From the NCBI GenBank assembly GCA_017455385.1, contig JAFTBD010000093.1, positions 1 to 6,120 on the forward strand: a DNA stretch of 6,120 nt. The letters run 5' to 3'. A program made the translations under genes and the position numbers. The stretch is from Clostridia bacterium (GTDB lineage: Bacteria > Bacillota > Clostridia > Christensenellales > CAG-1252). This document shows, piece after piece, positions 1 to 5,928 of the stretch (position 1 is the stretch's first letter; each line of letters starts with the position of its first letter). The notes under the pieces were generated by a model, which had not been told where the DNA came from, did no database searches, and was given only the letters and a program-made list of their open reading frames with translations.

Positions 1-663
1 CAGTCGTATAAGTTGCCTGCGACCACCGAAGAAGGCGAATTAGTGCGTCTCATCGACAAATTGAATAAGGATATCGCCACGGATGGCATCCTCGTTCAAT
101 TGCCGCTTCCTTCACATTTGAATGCGAAGCGGATATTGCCCCTTATAAATCGCAGAAAAGACGTGGACGGTTTCGGCGCGGAGAATATCGGTGCTCTGAT
201 GCTCGATGACAGAGACGGGCTGTATTCTTGCACGCCACTCGGCATCATTCAACTCATCAAGAGCACGGGGATCAATCTTGCGGGTAAGCACGCGGTCGTC
301 GTCGGCAGATCGAATGAGGTCGGTAAGCCCGTCGCGATGATGCTCTTGCAGAATAATGCCACCGTCACCATCTGTCACAGCAAGACGACTGATCTCGGCA
401 GTTTCACTCGTCAGGCGGACGTTTTGGTCGTCGCGGTCGGCAAGGAGAAGCTTATCACCGCCGATATGGTGAAAGAGGGCGCCGTCGTCATCGACGTCGG
501 TATCAACCGCAATGCGGAAGGGAAACTCTGCGGCGACGTGGACTTCGACTCCGTGCGCGAGAAATGCGGATTCATCACCCCCGTTCCGGGCGGCGTCGGA
601 CCGATGACCATCGCTATGCTCATGGCGAACACGATGAAAGCGGCAAAACGAAATGTTCAATAA
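1..663 (+). CDS. folD: FolD, bifunctional methylenetetrahydrofolate dehydrogenase/cyclohydrolase (5'-truncated by window)
   Basis: Cytosolic enzyme of one-carbon metabolism that interconverts 5,10-methylene-THF, 5,10-methenyl-THF and 10-formyl-THF using NADP. The frame is open from base 1 (QSYKLPATTEE), so the TTG at 13 is not a real start. About 220 residues are present of a family length near 285, so some 65 N-terminal residues, including the usual Tyr/Lys catalytic region, lie outside the window. Visible family motifs, numbered from the first visible residue: DGILVQLPLP (28-37), KDVDGF (53-58), CTPLGI (77-82), the Rossmann nucleotide-binding loop GRSNEVGKP (102-110), VIDVGINR (163-170) and the C-terminal signature PVPGGVGPMT (194-203). 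It overlaps xseA by 11 nt, a usual Firmicute neighbour. Nothing in the visible part looks damaged. Confidence 0.96.
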   Translation, partial: QSYKLPATTEEGELVRLIDKLNKDIATDGILVQLPLPSHLNAKRILPLINRRKDVDGFGAENIGALMLDDRDGLYSCTPLGIIQLIKSTGINLAGKHAVVVGRSNEVGKPVAMMLLQNNATVTICHSKTTDLGSFTRQADVLVVAVGKEKLITADMVKEGAVVIDVGINRNAEGKLCGDVDFDSVREKCGFITPVPGGVGPMTIAMLMANTMKAAKRNVQ

Positions 664-1837
664 GGCTCTCAGCGTAGAAGAACTCAATCATTATATCCAT
701 TCGATATTCGATGCCGAGGAAATGCTCCACGGTATCACCGTATTCGGTGAAGTCTCGGGATTCAAGATCTCGGGACCTCACGCTTATTTTACCTTGAAAG
801 GGGCGAATGCCGCCGTTTCCTGTAATTTATTTCAATATCGTAAGACTTACGTGCCGAAAGACGGAGACAGCATCCTCGTAAAAGGCAGTCCCGATTATTA
901 CGAGAAGACGGGGAAACTGTCGTTTAATGTCCTTTCGGTCCAGCCCGTCGGTGTCGGACAATTGCATGTCGAGCTTGAGAAATTGAAAGCTAAGCTTCTC
1001 GCGGAAGGTATTTTCGATGAAGCGCATAAAGTCGCCGTTCCGAGATTCCCGAAAGACGTCTGCGTCATCACCAGCAAGACGGGTGCGGTCATCCGCGATA
1101 TTTATCGCACGACCCGAAACGTCAATCAAGGTATCAACTTGCACGTTTATAACGTTCGAGTCCAAGGCGAAGGCGCGGAAAACGAGATCGCCGGCGCACT
1201 CAGAAAGTCGGACGGAGCCTTCGACGTCATCATCGTTGCCCGCGGCGGCGGTTCTTTCGAGGACTTGGCGCCGTTCAATACGGAGAAAGTGGCGAGAGCG
1301 ATCTATGATTGCGTTACGCCCGTCATTTCCGCCGTCGGTCACGAGACAGATTTCTCGCTGTCCGACCTTGCCGCGGATGCGCGTGCCGCCACACCCACGG
1401 CTGCCGCGCATATGATCGCTTATAACGAAGAAGAATATATCGCGGCTGTGTTTTCTCTGATGTCTCGCATCGCGCTTGCCTCGGAGAAGATTTTGCACGC
1501 CGAGGAGGATCGTTTCTCGGGCGTCGTCAAGTCATTCATCGCCGGTGGTGGAAGACTGCTCGATAAGAACGAGTCGAGACTTCGTCTGTCCATGCATGCG
1601 ATCGAGAGCGCAGGGAAGATGTTTTGCACGAAGAAAGAAAGCGTGCTTGAGAAATTGCTCTTGCGTTATGCAGGCTGTAACCCGCTGAATATATTACAAA
1701 AAGGTTATATGTCTCTCTCCAAAGACGGGAAGAAAGTCGTATCGATAGGTGAGCTGTACGTCGGAGATGAGGTAACGATCCGTGCCAAAGACGGCATGGC
1801 AAAAGCACTGATAAAGGAGCTGAAAAATGAAATTTGA
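653..1837 (+). CDS. xseA: XseA, exodeoxyribonuclease VII large subunit
   Basis: Catalytic subunit of exonuclease VII, which with several XseB copies degrades single-stranded DNA from both ends to oligonucleotides. At 394 aa it is shorter than the roughly 450 aa of Escherichia coli or Bacillus subtilis; the shortfall appears to lie in the C-terminal helical region. An N-terminal OB-fold DNA-binding domain covers about residues 1-100 (GEVSGFKISGPHAYFTLK at 32-49). The catalytic domain follows, with ITSKTGAVIRD (139-149), RGGGSFEDL (197-205), SAVGHETD (226-233) and RAATPTAAA (244-252). Residues 260-345 are charged and helical, consistent with the segment that carries XseB. The C-terminus has the family GY...V..GD...I..KDG pattern (351-381). 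The ATG at 653 lies inside the end of folD (11-nt overlap) with only a weak upstream Shine-Dalgarno, so coupled translation is likely. Confidence 0.97.
   Translation: MFNKALSVEELNHYIHSIFDAEEMLHGITVFGEVSGFKISGPHAYFTLKGANAAVSCNLFQYRKTYVPKDGDSILVKGSPDYYEKTGKLSFNVLSVQPVGVGQLHVELEKLKAKLLAEGIFDEAHKVAVPRFPKDVCVITSKTGAVIRDIYRTTRNVNQGINLHVYNVRVQGEGAENEIAGALRKSDGAFDVIIVARGGGSFEDLAPFNTEKVARAIYDCVTPVISAVGHETDFSLSDLAADARAATPTAAAHMIAYNEEEYIAAVFSLMSRIALASEKILHAEEDRFSGVVKSFIAGGGRLLDKNESRLRLSMHAIESAGKMFCTKKESVLEKLLLRYAGCNPLNILQKGYMSLSKDGKKVVSIGELYVGDEVTIRAKDGMAKALIKELKNEI
1813..1819 (+). promoter_or_regulatory. Ribosome binding site of xseB
   Basis: AAAGGAG lies 7 nt before the ATG at 1827 and within the last codons of xseA. 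It fixes the xseB start, which has no competing upstream start of similar quality. Confidence 0.85.
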
Positions 1838-2048
1838 AGAAATACTGGACGAACTCGAGAACATTTCCGCCACGCTTGAGCGCGGAGATCTCCCGCTTGA
1901 AGAAGGCATCGCGCTCTATAACAGAGGGTTGGAACTCTCCAAAGAAGCGATCGAGATCTTGAAAGATGGAAAAGGGAAGATCACTCTTCTCTCGGACGAG
2001 CTCGGGAAACTTGCCGATACGGCTTTCGAGGTAAATGACAATGATTGA
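1827..2048 (+). CDS. xseB: XseB, exodeoxyribonuclease VII small subunit
   Basis: Small helical subunit that binds the C-terminal helices of XseA and is needed for a stable, active exonuclease VII. The 73 aa length is typical. The sequence matches the family: KFEEILDELENISATLERGDLPLEEGIALYNRGLEL (residues 2-37), the standard pattern of a first helix, an L-E-x-G-x-L-x-L-E-E turn and a second helix. A charged C-terminal tail follows. It overlaps xseA by 11 nt and ispA by 8 nt, so all three are probably translated as a coupled set. Keeping the xseA and xseB genes adjacent is the norm in Firmicutes. Confidence 0.96.
   Translation: MKFEEILDELENISATLERGDLPLEEGIALYNRGLELSKEAIEILKDGKGKITLLSDELGKLADTAFEVNDND
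2028..2032 (+). promoter_or_regulatory. Ribosome binding site that favours the ispA start at 2041
   Basis: GAGGT lies 8 nt before the ATG at 2041 but only 2 nt before the in-frame ATG at 2035. Spacing therefore favours the second ATG. Initiation at 2035 would add just Met-Thr. Confidence 0.6.
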
Positions 2049-2952
2049 AGACGTTCTCGCCGAATTTGCGAAAAAGTTTAATAGCGACCTTGAGAAGACG
2101 ATGAATGAGCTGAAGGGCGGTCCTCTCGTTTCCGCGATGAAATACGCGACGAACGGCGGGGGCAAGCGCCTGCGTCCGTTCTTGCTCTTGATCGCCGCAG
2201 AGATGGGCGGCTTGACTTATGACGATGTCTATCCTTTGATGGTCGGGATCGAGCTGGTGCACACGTATTCCCTCGTGCACGATGATCTGCCGTGTATGGA
2301 TGACGACGATATGCGTCGCGGTAGACCTTCCACCCACGCCGTTTACGGCGAAGCCATCGGCGTCCTTGCGGGCGACGCTCTCTTAAATTATGCCTACGAG
2401 TATATGCTCGGCAATGCCACGAAGGCGAAAAATATAGGCGGTTATATCACAGCCATCAGCTGCATAATGGTTCGCGCAGGCTATATGGGAATGGTCGGCG
2501 GGCAGAGCTATGACGTAGACGAAGAGATCAAGAAGCAGTTCAAGCGCGAAGATTATATCAATATGTACTCCGCGAAAACGGGCGCGCTCTTCCAAGCGGC
2601 GCTCGGCGCAGGCGCATTCGTCGCGGGACTATCGGAAGATAAGTTGACTGCGCTCTTGAAATGCGGCACGTATCTCGGTGTCGCGTTCCAACTTAAAGAC
2701 GATCTCGACGATATCAAGCAGGACGAGAAGGGAGCGGACGGGAAGGAGAAAAAGCCTTGTCTTACGATGCTCTCCACCTTTACGCCGGAATCCGCCGCGG
2801 AATTCGTCGCCTTGGAGCGTGACGTCGCCATCGACAGCGTAAAAGACATCGAGGGCAGCGAGAATCTCGTCAGTTTGATTTCTTACCTTTTGACGATCCG
2901 CGAGACGCCGACAGCGCCTGCCGAGCCGCAGGAAGGGGAAGGTGACAAGTGA
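2041..2952 (+). CDS. ispA: IspA-type short-chain polyprenyl (farnesyl/geranylgeranyl) diphosphate synthase
   Basis: Soluble all-helical trans-prenyltransferase that condenses isopentenyl diphosphate with dimethylallyl or geranyl diphosphate, feeding undecaprenyl carrier and quinone synthesis. At 303 aa it is a normal length. Numbering from the ATG at 2041: the substrate-binding GKRLRP is at 41-46; the first aspartate-rich motif is DDLPCMD (81-87), followed by DDDMRRGRPSTH; GGQ is at 153-155, KTGAL at 179-183, and the second aspartate-rich motif DDLDD at 220-224. The two-residue insertion in the first motif (DDxxxxD) is the usual bacterial FPP synthase form. Product length cannot be settled from sequence alone. 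The segment after the second motif (GADGKEKKPCLTML) differs from the usual GKPxGSD...KxTY pattern, and the C-terminus is Pro/Glu-rich (TAPAEPQEGEGDK). The gene overlaps xseB by 8 nt and is followed directly by the OLE region. Confidence 0.94.
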   Translation: MIEDVLAEFAKKFNSDLEKTMNELKGGPLVSAMKYATNGGGKRLRPFLLLIAAEMGGLTYDDVYPLMVGIELVHTYSLVHDDLPCMDDDDMRRGRPSTHAVYGEAIGVLAGDALLNYAYEYMLGNATKAKNIGGYITAISCIMVRAGYMGMVGGQSYDVDEEIKKQFKREDYINMYSAKTGALFQAALGAGAFVAGLSEDKLTALLKCGTYLGVAFQLKDDLDDIKQDEKGADGKEKKPCLTMLSTFTPESAAEFVALERDVAIDSVKDIEGSENLVSLISYLLTIRETPTAPAEPQEGEGDK

Positions 2953-2987
2953 CAGTCTGCCGTGCAGGAGCTGTCTCTTTGGGTTTT
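2951..2987 (+). terminator. Terminator-like or attenuator hairpin after ispA (weak)
   Basis: GACAG (2951-2955) can pair with CTGTC (2971-2975), and TGC (2958-2960) with GCA (2964-2966). The TC between them can pair if single G residues bulge, leaving a 3-nt loop. A T-rich but interrupted run, TCTTTGGGTTTT, follows. The stem is bulged and the T-tract is broken, so it would be a partial terminator at best. It could instead be an RNA processing site between the ispA message and the structured RNA. Confidence 0.35.
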
Positions 2988-2989
2988 CG

Positions 2990-3008
2990 CTTGTAATTAT
3001 TCTACAAG
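2990..3008. repeat. Inverted repeat over the putative -35 region
   Basis: CTTGTA (2990-2995) and TACAAG (3003-3008) form a perfect 6-bp inverted repeat around 7 A/T-rich bases. It covers the proposed -35 element, so it could be an operator or a small hairpin. It is short enough to arise by chance. Confidence 0.3.
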
Positions 3009-3023
3009 TTGTGTTAATATAAT
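2991..3023 (+). promoter_or_regulatory. Putative promoter for the OLE RNA
   Basis: A perfect TATAAT occurs at 3018-3023 in an A/T-rich stretch unlike the coding sequence around it. The best -35 candidate is TTGTAA (2991-2996), which pairs at 18-bp spacing with the overlapping TAATAT (3015-3020), or at a long 21 bp with TATAAT. Either choice predicts initiation at about 3027-3031, coinciding with the 5' strand of the closing stem of the structured RNA. This is a sigma-A-like call from sequence only. Read-through from the upstream operon with processing is the alternative. Confidence 0.55.
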
Positions 3024-3027
3024 TATA

Positions 3028-3592
3028 CGGTGGTGCAGTATTCTAGTCAGAACGCGCATATACGAGGGCGGGGTTAAAAGACCGTCGTAGGGCACATCGA
3101 TGAAGTTTCTTGTGTTGGCTCGTTTTGCCCAAATTCGGGTCGATGCTGGGAGTTAAGAATTGTGGGCGTTTCGTAACGGCATACGGAAGCCGACCCACTT
3201 TTCGTGGAGACCTATCACGGTGGTCGCTTGCGGGCACTGTATAGGATTAAACCTGCAATGCGGTGTCAAAGCTGTGTGCAGCGTAGCCTGCCTTGAGTGG
3301 ACTGGGCGGATGGGGAACCACACCCTTCATGTCGGCAGACGTGATCCGGTGATTGCCCCTGAAACCCATTTTGCAAAAGAGGATAAGTCGTGTGCGTGCT
3401 GTTAAGGAAATCTTCTAGACTGTTTTCGGCAAAGTAAGGATTATAGTGCGACCTTAGTGGTGATCCGGTTGCGTTAGGGGTGACTCGCGCCGAGTGGATC
3501 AAAAGGAAACTGCGCGTTCGGCGACGACGCGTTCCGCTTGGGGAAATCCTACCGGACCTATGGCGCAAGGTTTACTTACGTTGCCACCACCG
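3028..3592 (+). ncRNA. ole: OLE RNA (Ornate, Large, Extremophilic RNA)
   Basis: Large structured noncoding RNA that, in studied Firmicutes, binds OapA and localises to the cell membrane; in Bacillus halodurans its loss impairs tolerance of alcohol, cold and magnesium. The call rests on context and size: a gap of about 650 nt between ispA and dxs, just before an OapA-like gene, with an element of about 565 nt against a family size near 600. CGGTGGTG (3028-3035) is complementary to CACCACCG (3585-3592), and the stem can continue with GTA (3038-3040) on TAC (3577-3579). Local hairpins include CGTT-TCGT-AACG (3167-3178), CCAC/GTGG (3195-3207), ACTCG-CGC-CGAGT (3483-3495) and CGCGT/ACGCG (3513-3531). 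Frames through the element lack protein-like character. I did not align it to the family consensus, so the ends are approximate (about 10 nt). Confidence 0.88.
3341..3469 (+). repeat. Paired 10-nt direct repeat inside the OLE RNA
   Basis: GTGATCCGGT occurs exactly at 3341-3350 and again at 3460-3469. TCCGGT in either copy is complementary to ACCGGA at 3551-3556, so the two copies could compete for, or alternate in, one long-range helix. Pairing is inferred from sequence only. Confidence 0.5.
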
Positions 3593-3596
3593 ACTG

Positions 3597-3603
3597 AAAG
3601 GAG
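3597..3603 (+). promoter_or_regulatory. Ribosome binding site of oapA, directly after the RNA's closing stem
   Basis: AAAGGAG lies 8 nt before the TTG at 3612 and starts 5 nt after the 3' strand of the OLE closing stem (3585-3592). It decides the oapA start: no ATG or GTG in the same frame has comparable spacing. Its closeness to the stem means folding or cleavage of the RNA could influence oapA translation. Confidence 0.8.
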
Positions 3604-3611
3604 TATATCGG

Positions 3612-4259
3612 TTGAAAGACGAAGAGCAGATACCGGAGGAGGAACTCCGAGAAGCATCCGACCTCCCGAAAGACGGGAAAAAGCATCGCACGGCGAAGCG
3701 TAATCTTTGGCCGCTGAAAGTTACTGTGATCACACTCTTTTTGTCTGCGTTTTTCAGCTTTTTTACGGAGATCATCTCCACGAAGAGCAACCTCGTCGTT
3801 GCGCTTTTGATCTGTATCTTGCTCGTTATCATCAGTATCATTTTCGACGGGATCGGCGTGTCGGTCACGAATTGTGACGTCGGACCTTTGACCGCTATGG
3901 CGGCAAGGAAAGTCCCCGGGAGTAAGCGCGCTTTAAAACTTGTGCAGAATTCCGAGAAGGTCAGCAGTATCTGTTGTGACGTCATCGGTGACATTTGCGG
4001 TGTTGTTTCTGGCGCGTGTTCCGCGGCGATCGTCATTCGTATCATCGCCTATGCCGGTGATACATATCAATTATTATATTCCATCATCGCGAGCGCTTTT
4101 ATCGCCGCGCTAACGGTAGGCGGGAAGGCGTTCGAGAAGACGGTCGCCATCAAGAATTCCAAGGAAATGGTGATGCTCACCGCGCGTATCATTTGCTTCT
4201 TCACCGGAGAGGATAGGAAGGAAAAGAAAAATGCTAAAAAAACTAAATCTTCCGACTGA
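3612..4259 (+). CDS. oapA: OapA, OLE RNA-associated membrane protein
   Basis: Membrane protein that binds OLE RNA in the characterised system. The frame stays open up to a GTG at 3480, but those 44 extra codons lie in the RNA, give an Arg-rich stretch without protein character and lack a Shine-Dalgarno. The TTG at 3612 with AAAGGAG is therefore chosen, giving 215 aa. Residues 2-30 are charged (acidic, then basic). Hydrophobic segments lie at about 35-53, 61-78, 128-147 and 153-170, predicting four membrane helices. The C-terminus (200-213) is Lys-rich. DVIGD (123-127) matches the D-x-x-x-D motif that I recall as conserved and functionally important in OapA. Residues 91-130 (PLTAMAARK...GSKRALKLVQNSEK) resemble the DUF21 domain of CNNM/CorC-type magnesium transporters, which would fit the reported link of OLE to magnesium. 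The last 29 nt overlap dxs. Confidence 0.87.
   Translation: MKDEEQIPEEELREASDLPKDGKKHRTAKRNLWPLKVTVITLFLSAFFSFFTEIISTKSNLVVALLICILLVIISIIFDGIGVSVTNCDVGPLTAMAARKVPGSKRALKLVQNSEKVSSICCDVIGDICGVVSGACSAAIVIRIIAYAGDTYQLLYSIIASAFIAALTVGGKAFEKTVAIKNSKEMVMLTARIICFFTGEDRKEKKNAKKTKSSD
4216..4222 (+). promoter_or_regulatory. Ribosome binding site of dxs
   Basis: GGAAGGA, with its AAGGA core ending 8 nt before the ATG at 4231, lies inside the 3' end of oapA. It supports the dxs start and coupled translation of oapA and dxs. Confidence 0.75.
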
Positions 4260-5928
4260 CATAAAGAGGCTGTCCCTTGCGGATCTTTCCCTTCTCGCCG
4301 AAGAGGTGCGTGAGCGGATCATTTCCGTTTCGTTACAGAACGGAGGTCATATCGGTGCGTCTCTCGGAGCGGTGGAGCTCATCGTCGCGTTGCTTAAAGT
4401 ATTCGATCCCGATCGAGACAAGATCGTATTCGACGTCGGGCACCAAGCCTATGCCTATAAGATACTCACAGGCAGAAATGCGGACTTCGATCGTCTGCGT
4501 GCCTATGGCGGTATCAGCGGTTTTCCGAAGCCATCGGAGAGCAAATACGATCATTTCGTCGGCGGACACGCGGGGAATGCGGTCTCCGCCTGTTGCGGCT
4601 ATACGATGGCGCGGAAGCTGTCCGGTGAGGATCACGAGGTTATTTCCGTCGTGGGCGACGGTGTGATGGTGAATGGGGAGACGGCGGAAGGATTGAATCT
4701 CGTTGCGTCCACGGGCAAGCAGATCATCGTTATCAATGATAATACTTATTCCATTTCCGCAGGCGTCGGCAGTATTCCCGAATATTTGGAGAAGCTTCGC
4801 GGCAAAGCCTACGCAGGACGCATCCTCCGTGGCGCCGAGAGCCCTTTCTCGCAATATGAACTCGATTACCTCGGACCGATAGACGGACATGATATTTCTA
4901 TGCTCACTGAGGCGTTTGCCCTCGCAAAAGAGAGCAAGGATCCCCTTATCGTTCACGTCGTCACCAATAAAGGGAAAGGCTATGCACCCGCAGAGTTGAA
5001 TCCGTTAAAATTGCACGGCGTATCACCGCGGGGCGAAGGGGATCACGTTTCTTTCGGTCCTACGATCGGCAAGACTCTTGCGCGCTTACGCGAGAAGGAC
5101 CCTCGTATCGTGGCGGTTGCGGCGGCTATGGCGATCGGAACGGGGCTTGCGCATTTCGAGTCCCGGTTTCCCGAGAGCTTTATCGACGTCGGCATCGCCG
5201 AGAGCACGGCGATCACGGTCGCTGCGTCATTGGCTCGTGCGGGATATAAGCCATACGTCGGCATTTATTCCACCTTCTTGCAACGCGCATACGACCAACT
5301 CCTATATGACGTTTCCTTGGACGGATTGGATGTGACGCTTCTCGTGGATCGCGCGGGCATCGTCGGCGAGGACGGTGAATCGCACCAAGGGATCTATGAC
5401 CTCAACTTGTTGTCTGCGATCCCGAACGTGACCATTATGTCGCCGTCTTCTTATCAAGAACTCGAAGCCATGCTCGAATGGAGCGTGAAAAGGGCGGGCG
5501 TAAAGGTCATTCGCTATCCGAAAGGCAATGCCGACACGGGCATTCCGACGGATGGAAACTTTCCGTTTTGGAGAGTGCTCCGCAGGGGAGATGGTGACGT
5601 TCTCATTGCGCACGGACCTCGTATGGTCGAGAATGCGCTCGCTGCGGCGGATATACTTAAAGCGAAGGGCAGAGATATAACAGTCGTCAATGCTCGTTTC
5701 ATTTCGCCCGTTGACCTGTCCTTCTTGAATGTATATAAAGATAAGAAGCTATTCGTTGCGGAAGACGTCGTTTTCTCGGGTTCGCTTTCCGAGAAATTGA
5801 TGACGATGGACTATGACGTGACGCCTATCACACTACCGAATACTTACGTTACCTTTGGCAAGGTGTCCGAATTGCAGAAAGAATACGGTTTGGATGCGGT
5901 CTCCATTGCCGAGAAGATCCTATTATGA
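4231..5928 (+). CDS. dxs: Dxs, 1-deoxy-D-xylulose-5-phosphate synthase (short, divergent form)
   Basis: Thiamine diphosphate enzyme joining pyruvate and glyceraldehyde 3-phosphate into DXP, the first step of the MEP isoprenoid pathway and a precursor for thiamine and pyridoxal. The 565 aa length is below the usual 620 or so; much of the loss is in the linker after residue 190. Visible features: GGH (38-40), DVGHQAY (68-74), the ThDP/Mg motif GDG (142-144) to NDN (169-171), PIDGHD (216-221), KGKGY (247-251), YSTFLQRAYDQ (346-356), DRAGIVGEDGESHQG (373-387) and IRYPKGN (427-433). Residues equivalent to E. coli H49, H80, E370, R420, D427, H431 and R478 appear as H40, H71, E324, R374, D381, H385 and R428, so catalysis looks intact. 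Departures: AESTAIT (323-329) replaces AEQHAVT, and GDGVMVNGETAEGLN (142-156) replaces the GDG...GGMAxEALN consensus. It overlaps oapA by 29 nt and tlyA by 4 nt. Confidence 0.94.
   Translation: MLKKLNLPTDIKRLSLADLSLLAEEVRERIISVSLQNGGHIGASLGAVELIVALLKVFDPDRDKIVFDVGHQAYAYKILTGRNADFDRLRAYGGISGFPKPSESKYDHFVGGHAGNAVSACCGYTMARKLSGEDHEVISVVGDGVMVNGETAEGLNLVASTGKQIIVINDNTYSISAGVGSIPEYLEKLRGKAYAGRILRGAESPFSQYELDYLGPIDGHDISMLTEAFALAKESKDPLIVHVVTNKGKGYAPAELNPLKLHGVSPRGEGDHVSFGPTIGKTLARLREKDPRIVAVAAAMAIGTGLAHFESRFPESFIDVGIAESTAITVAASLARAGYKPYVGIYSTFLQRAYDQLLYDVSLDGLDVTLLVDRAGIVGEDGESHQGIYDLNLLSAIPNVTIMSPSSYQELEAMLEWSVKRAGVKVIRYPKGNADTGIPTDGNFPFWRVLRRGDGDVLIAHGPRMVENALAAADILKAKGRDITVVNARFISPVDLSFLNVYKDKKLFVAEDVVFSGSLSEKLMTMDYDVTPITLPNTYVTFGKVSELQKEYGLDAVSIAEKILL

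Noticed and set aside
13..15. TTG as the start of folD
   Set aside because: The frame is open to the window edge and FolD needs about 65 more N-terminal residues; the gene simply begins upstream.
112..2337. Long minus-strand frames of 118-223 aa opposite folD, xseA, xseB and ispA
   Set aside because: Shadows of well-recognised + strand genes; compositions are not protein-like and no motif is visible.
3368..3377. TTTTGCAAAA palindrome
   Set aside because: Ten bases inside the structured RNA; too short and isolated to support a DNA-binding site.
3043..3568. Small open frames within the OLE region on both strands (81 aa on +, 64 and 100 aa on -)
   Set aside because: No family motifs, low-complexity Arg/Ser/His-rich products, no convincing ribosome binding sites; explained by the RNA sequence.
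2953..3600. tmRNA, RNase P RNA, 6S RNA or a riboswitch as alternative identities of the structured gap
   Set aside because: No tRNA-like ends or tag frame for tmRNA, no RNase P conserved core recognised, far larger than 6S RNA or usual riboswitches, and the ispA-oapA-dxs context is specific to OLE.
3480..3611. 44-codon N-terminal extension of oapA from a GTG start
   Set aside because: It lies inside the structured RNA, is Arg-rich without protein-like character, has no Shine-Dalgarno at 3480, and the TTG at 3612 has AAAGGAG at ideal spacing.
4333..4956. 207-aa minus-strand frame opposite dxs
   Set aside because: The plus strand carries clear Dxs motifs throughout; the reverse frame has none.
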